22,115 nt of DNA. Source: Lachnospiraceae bacterium (GTDB taxonomy: Bacteria > Bacillota > Clostridia > Lachnospirales > Lachnospiraceae). The notes under the pieces are model-generated. The model saw only the letters and a program-made list of their open reading frames with translations. It had not been told where the DNA came from and did no database searches. The number at the start of each line of letters is the position of its first letter. The first letter of the stretch is position 1. The position numbers and the translations under genes are program-made. Of this stretch, positions 21,431 to 22,115 are shown in pieces. The DNA is taken from the NCBI GenBank assembly GCA_019420465.1, contig JAHZHB010000062.1, positions 1 to 22,115 of the forward strand. The letters run 5' to 3'.

Positions 21431-21459
21431 TAGGCAGATCAGCTGATGATGGGTATAAT
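21431..21459 (+). promoter_or_regulatory. Promoter of the sugar ABC ATPase gene with a palindrome in the spacer
   Basis: TAGGCA (21431-21436), a 17-base spacer and a perfect TATAAT (21454-21459). The spacer contains the perfect palindrome ATCAGCTGAT (21438-21447), placed where a bound repressor would block RNA polymerase. The operator role is inference. Confidence 0.7.
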
Positions 21460-21491
21460 AAGACCATCAAAAAGAAACGGGAGGCCAAATC

Positions 21492-22115
21492 ATGGCAGGA
21501 TTATCATTAAAAGGCATTTATAAAAGATACCCGAACGGGTTTGAAGCAGTTAAAAACTTTAATCTGGAGATCGCTGATCAGGAGTTCATCATCTTCGTTG
21601 GTCCGTCCGGATGTGGTAAATCTACTACACTTCGTATGATCGCCGGTCTGGAAGAGATTTCCGAAGGTACACTGGAGATCGACGGCAAGGTTATGAACGA
21701 TGTTGAGCCGAAGGACCGTGATATCGCTATGGTATTCCAGAACTACGCTCTGTATCCGCATATGACCGTATATGACAACATGGCATTCGGTCTGAAGCTG
21801 AGAAAGGTTCCGAAGGATGAGATCGACAAAGCTGTTCGTAACGCAGCCAAGATCCTGGATCTGGAGAAACTTCTGGATCGTAAACCGAAGGCTCTGTCCG
21901 GTGGTCAGAGACAGCGTGTTGCCATGGGTCGTGCGATCGTTCGTTCCCCGAAGGTATTCCTGATGGATGAGCCGCTGTCCAACCTGGATGCCAAACTTCG
22001 TGTACAGATGCGTACCGAGATTTCCAAGCTGCATGACAGACTGAAAGCTACGATCATCTACGTAACACATGACCAGACAGAGGCTATGACTCTTGGTACC
22101 AGAATCGTTGTTATG
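21492..22115 (+). CDS. ugpC: MsmK/UgpC-type sugar ABC transporter ATPase, N-terminal 208 residues (cut by window edge)
   Basis: This ATPase energises CUT1-type ABC importers for oligosaccharides or glycerol 3-phosphate; in Gram-positive bacteria one such ATPase often serves several importers. Visible motifs are Walker A GPSGCGKST (37-45), Q-loop Q83 (VFQNYALYPHMTVYDN), signature LSGGQ (135-139), Walker B VFLMDE (155-160), the D-loop SNLDAKLR and H-loop H193 (YVTHDQTEAMT). The visible part covers the nucleotide-binding domain; the C-terminal regulatory domain is outside the window. ATG at 21492 follows GGGAGG. It stands alone, with no permease genes beside it so far, which fits the shared-ATPase (MsmX/MsmK) idea. 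Codon use is biased toward one or two codons per residue, suggesting high expression. The msmK/ugpC subfamily choice is by sequence resemblance. Confidence 0.93.
   Translation, partial: MAGLSLKGIYKRYPNGFEAVKNFNLEIADQEFIIFVGPSGCGKSTTLRMIAGLEEISEGTLEIDGKVMNDVEPKDRDIAMVFQNYALYPHMTVYDNMAFGLKLRKVPKDEIDKAVRNAAKILDLEKLLDRKPKALSGGQRQRVAMGRAIVRSPKVFLMDEPLSNLDAKLRVQMRTEISKLHDRLKATIIYVTHDQTEAMTLGTRIVVM

Noticed and set aside
21507..22070. 187-codon open frame on the minus strand
   Set aside because: It is antisense to the ABC ATPase, whose motifs are complete on the plus strand.

Overview
The window looks like a chromosomal segment of a spore-forming Clostridia bacterium, most likely a Lachnospiraceae member (inference from gene content; no 16S is present). 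Supporting signs are a large Bacillus-type SRP RNA, the YyaC spore protein, DapL-type lysine synthesis, a PKTIDND-type phosphofructokinase, a DUF5711-like protein, strong GGAGG ribosome binding sites and near-consensus sigma-A promoters with 17-bp spacers. Nearly all of it is core genome; there is no phage, CRISPR array, insertion sequence or tRNA gene.

Layout. Positions 1-5458 (minus strand) hold the transcription/translation cluster in the order rpmG, secE, nusG, rplK, rplA, then rplJ, rplL, then rpoB, which is cut by the window edge. It has three transcription units. Each starts at its own TTGACA-type promoter and each is preceded by a terminator. An L10-type attenuator leader precedes rplJ. 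Two near-identical L1-site-like hairpins precede rplK and rplA. Positions 5469-8844 (minus) carry three membrane or surface proteins: CvpA-like, DUF5711-like, and a LysM protein with a degenerate MPN-like domain. Positions 8959-9588 (plus) encode the spore protein YyaC, which abuts recR stop-to-stop.

Positions 9589-13304 (minus) are pfkA, dnaX, ybaB and recR, the DNA recombination/replication cluster with phosphofructokinase in front. The SRP RNA is transcribed divergently from pfkA (13436-13697, plus). Positions 13919-17758 (minus) hold proC and an LtaS-like sulfatase-fold polyglycerolphosphate synthase. Positions 18008-18247 (plus) encode a small protein of unknown function. Positions 18425-20397 (minus) are dapL overlapping a PHP phosphoesterase by one base. 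Positions 20581 to the end (plus) are truA and the start of an msmK/ugpC-type sugar ABC ATPase.

The most unexplained signal is a pair of long, near-perfect inverted-repeat elements at 13763-13919 and 16685-16957. Their stems and loops are unrelated in sequence, but both have the same termini on the minus strand (GGACGGACGAAA at the left, TTTCTGA at the right). Each sits at or just after the stop codon of a minus-strand gene. In the second one the only mismatch in the DNA arms becomes a G-U wobble in the minus-strand RNA. This suggests a family of long-hairpin RNA or mobile elements that I cannot assign to a named class.
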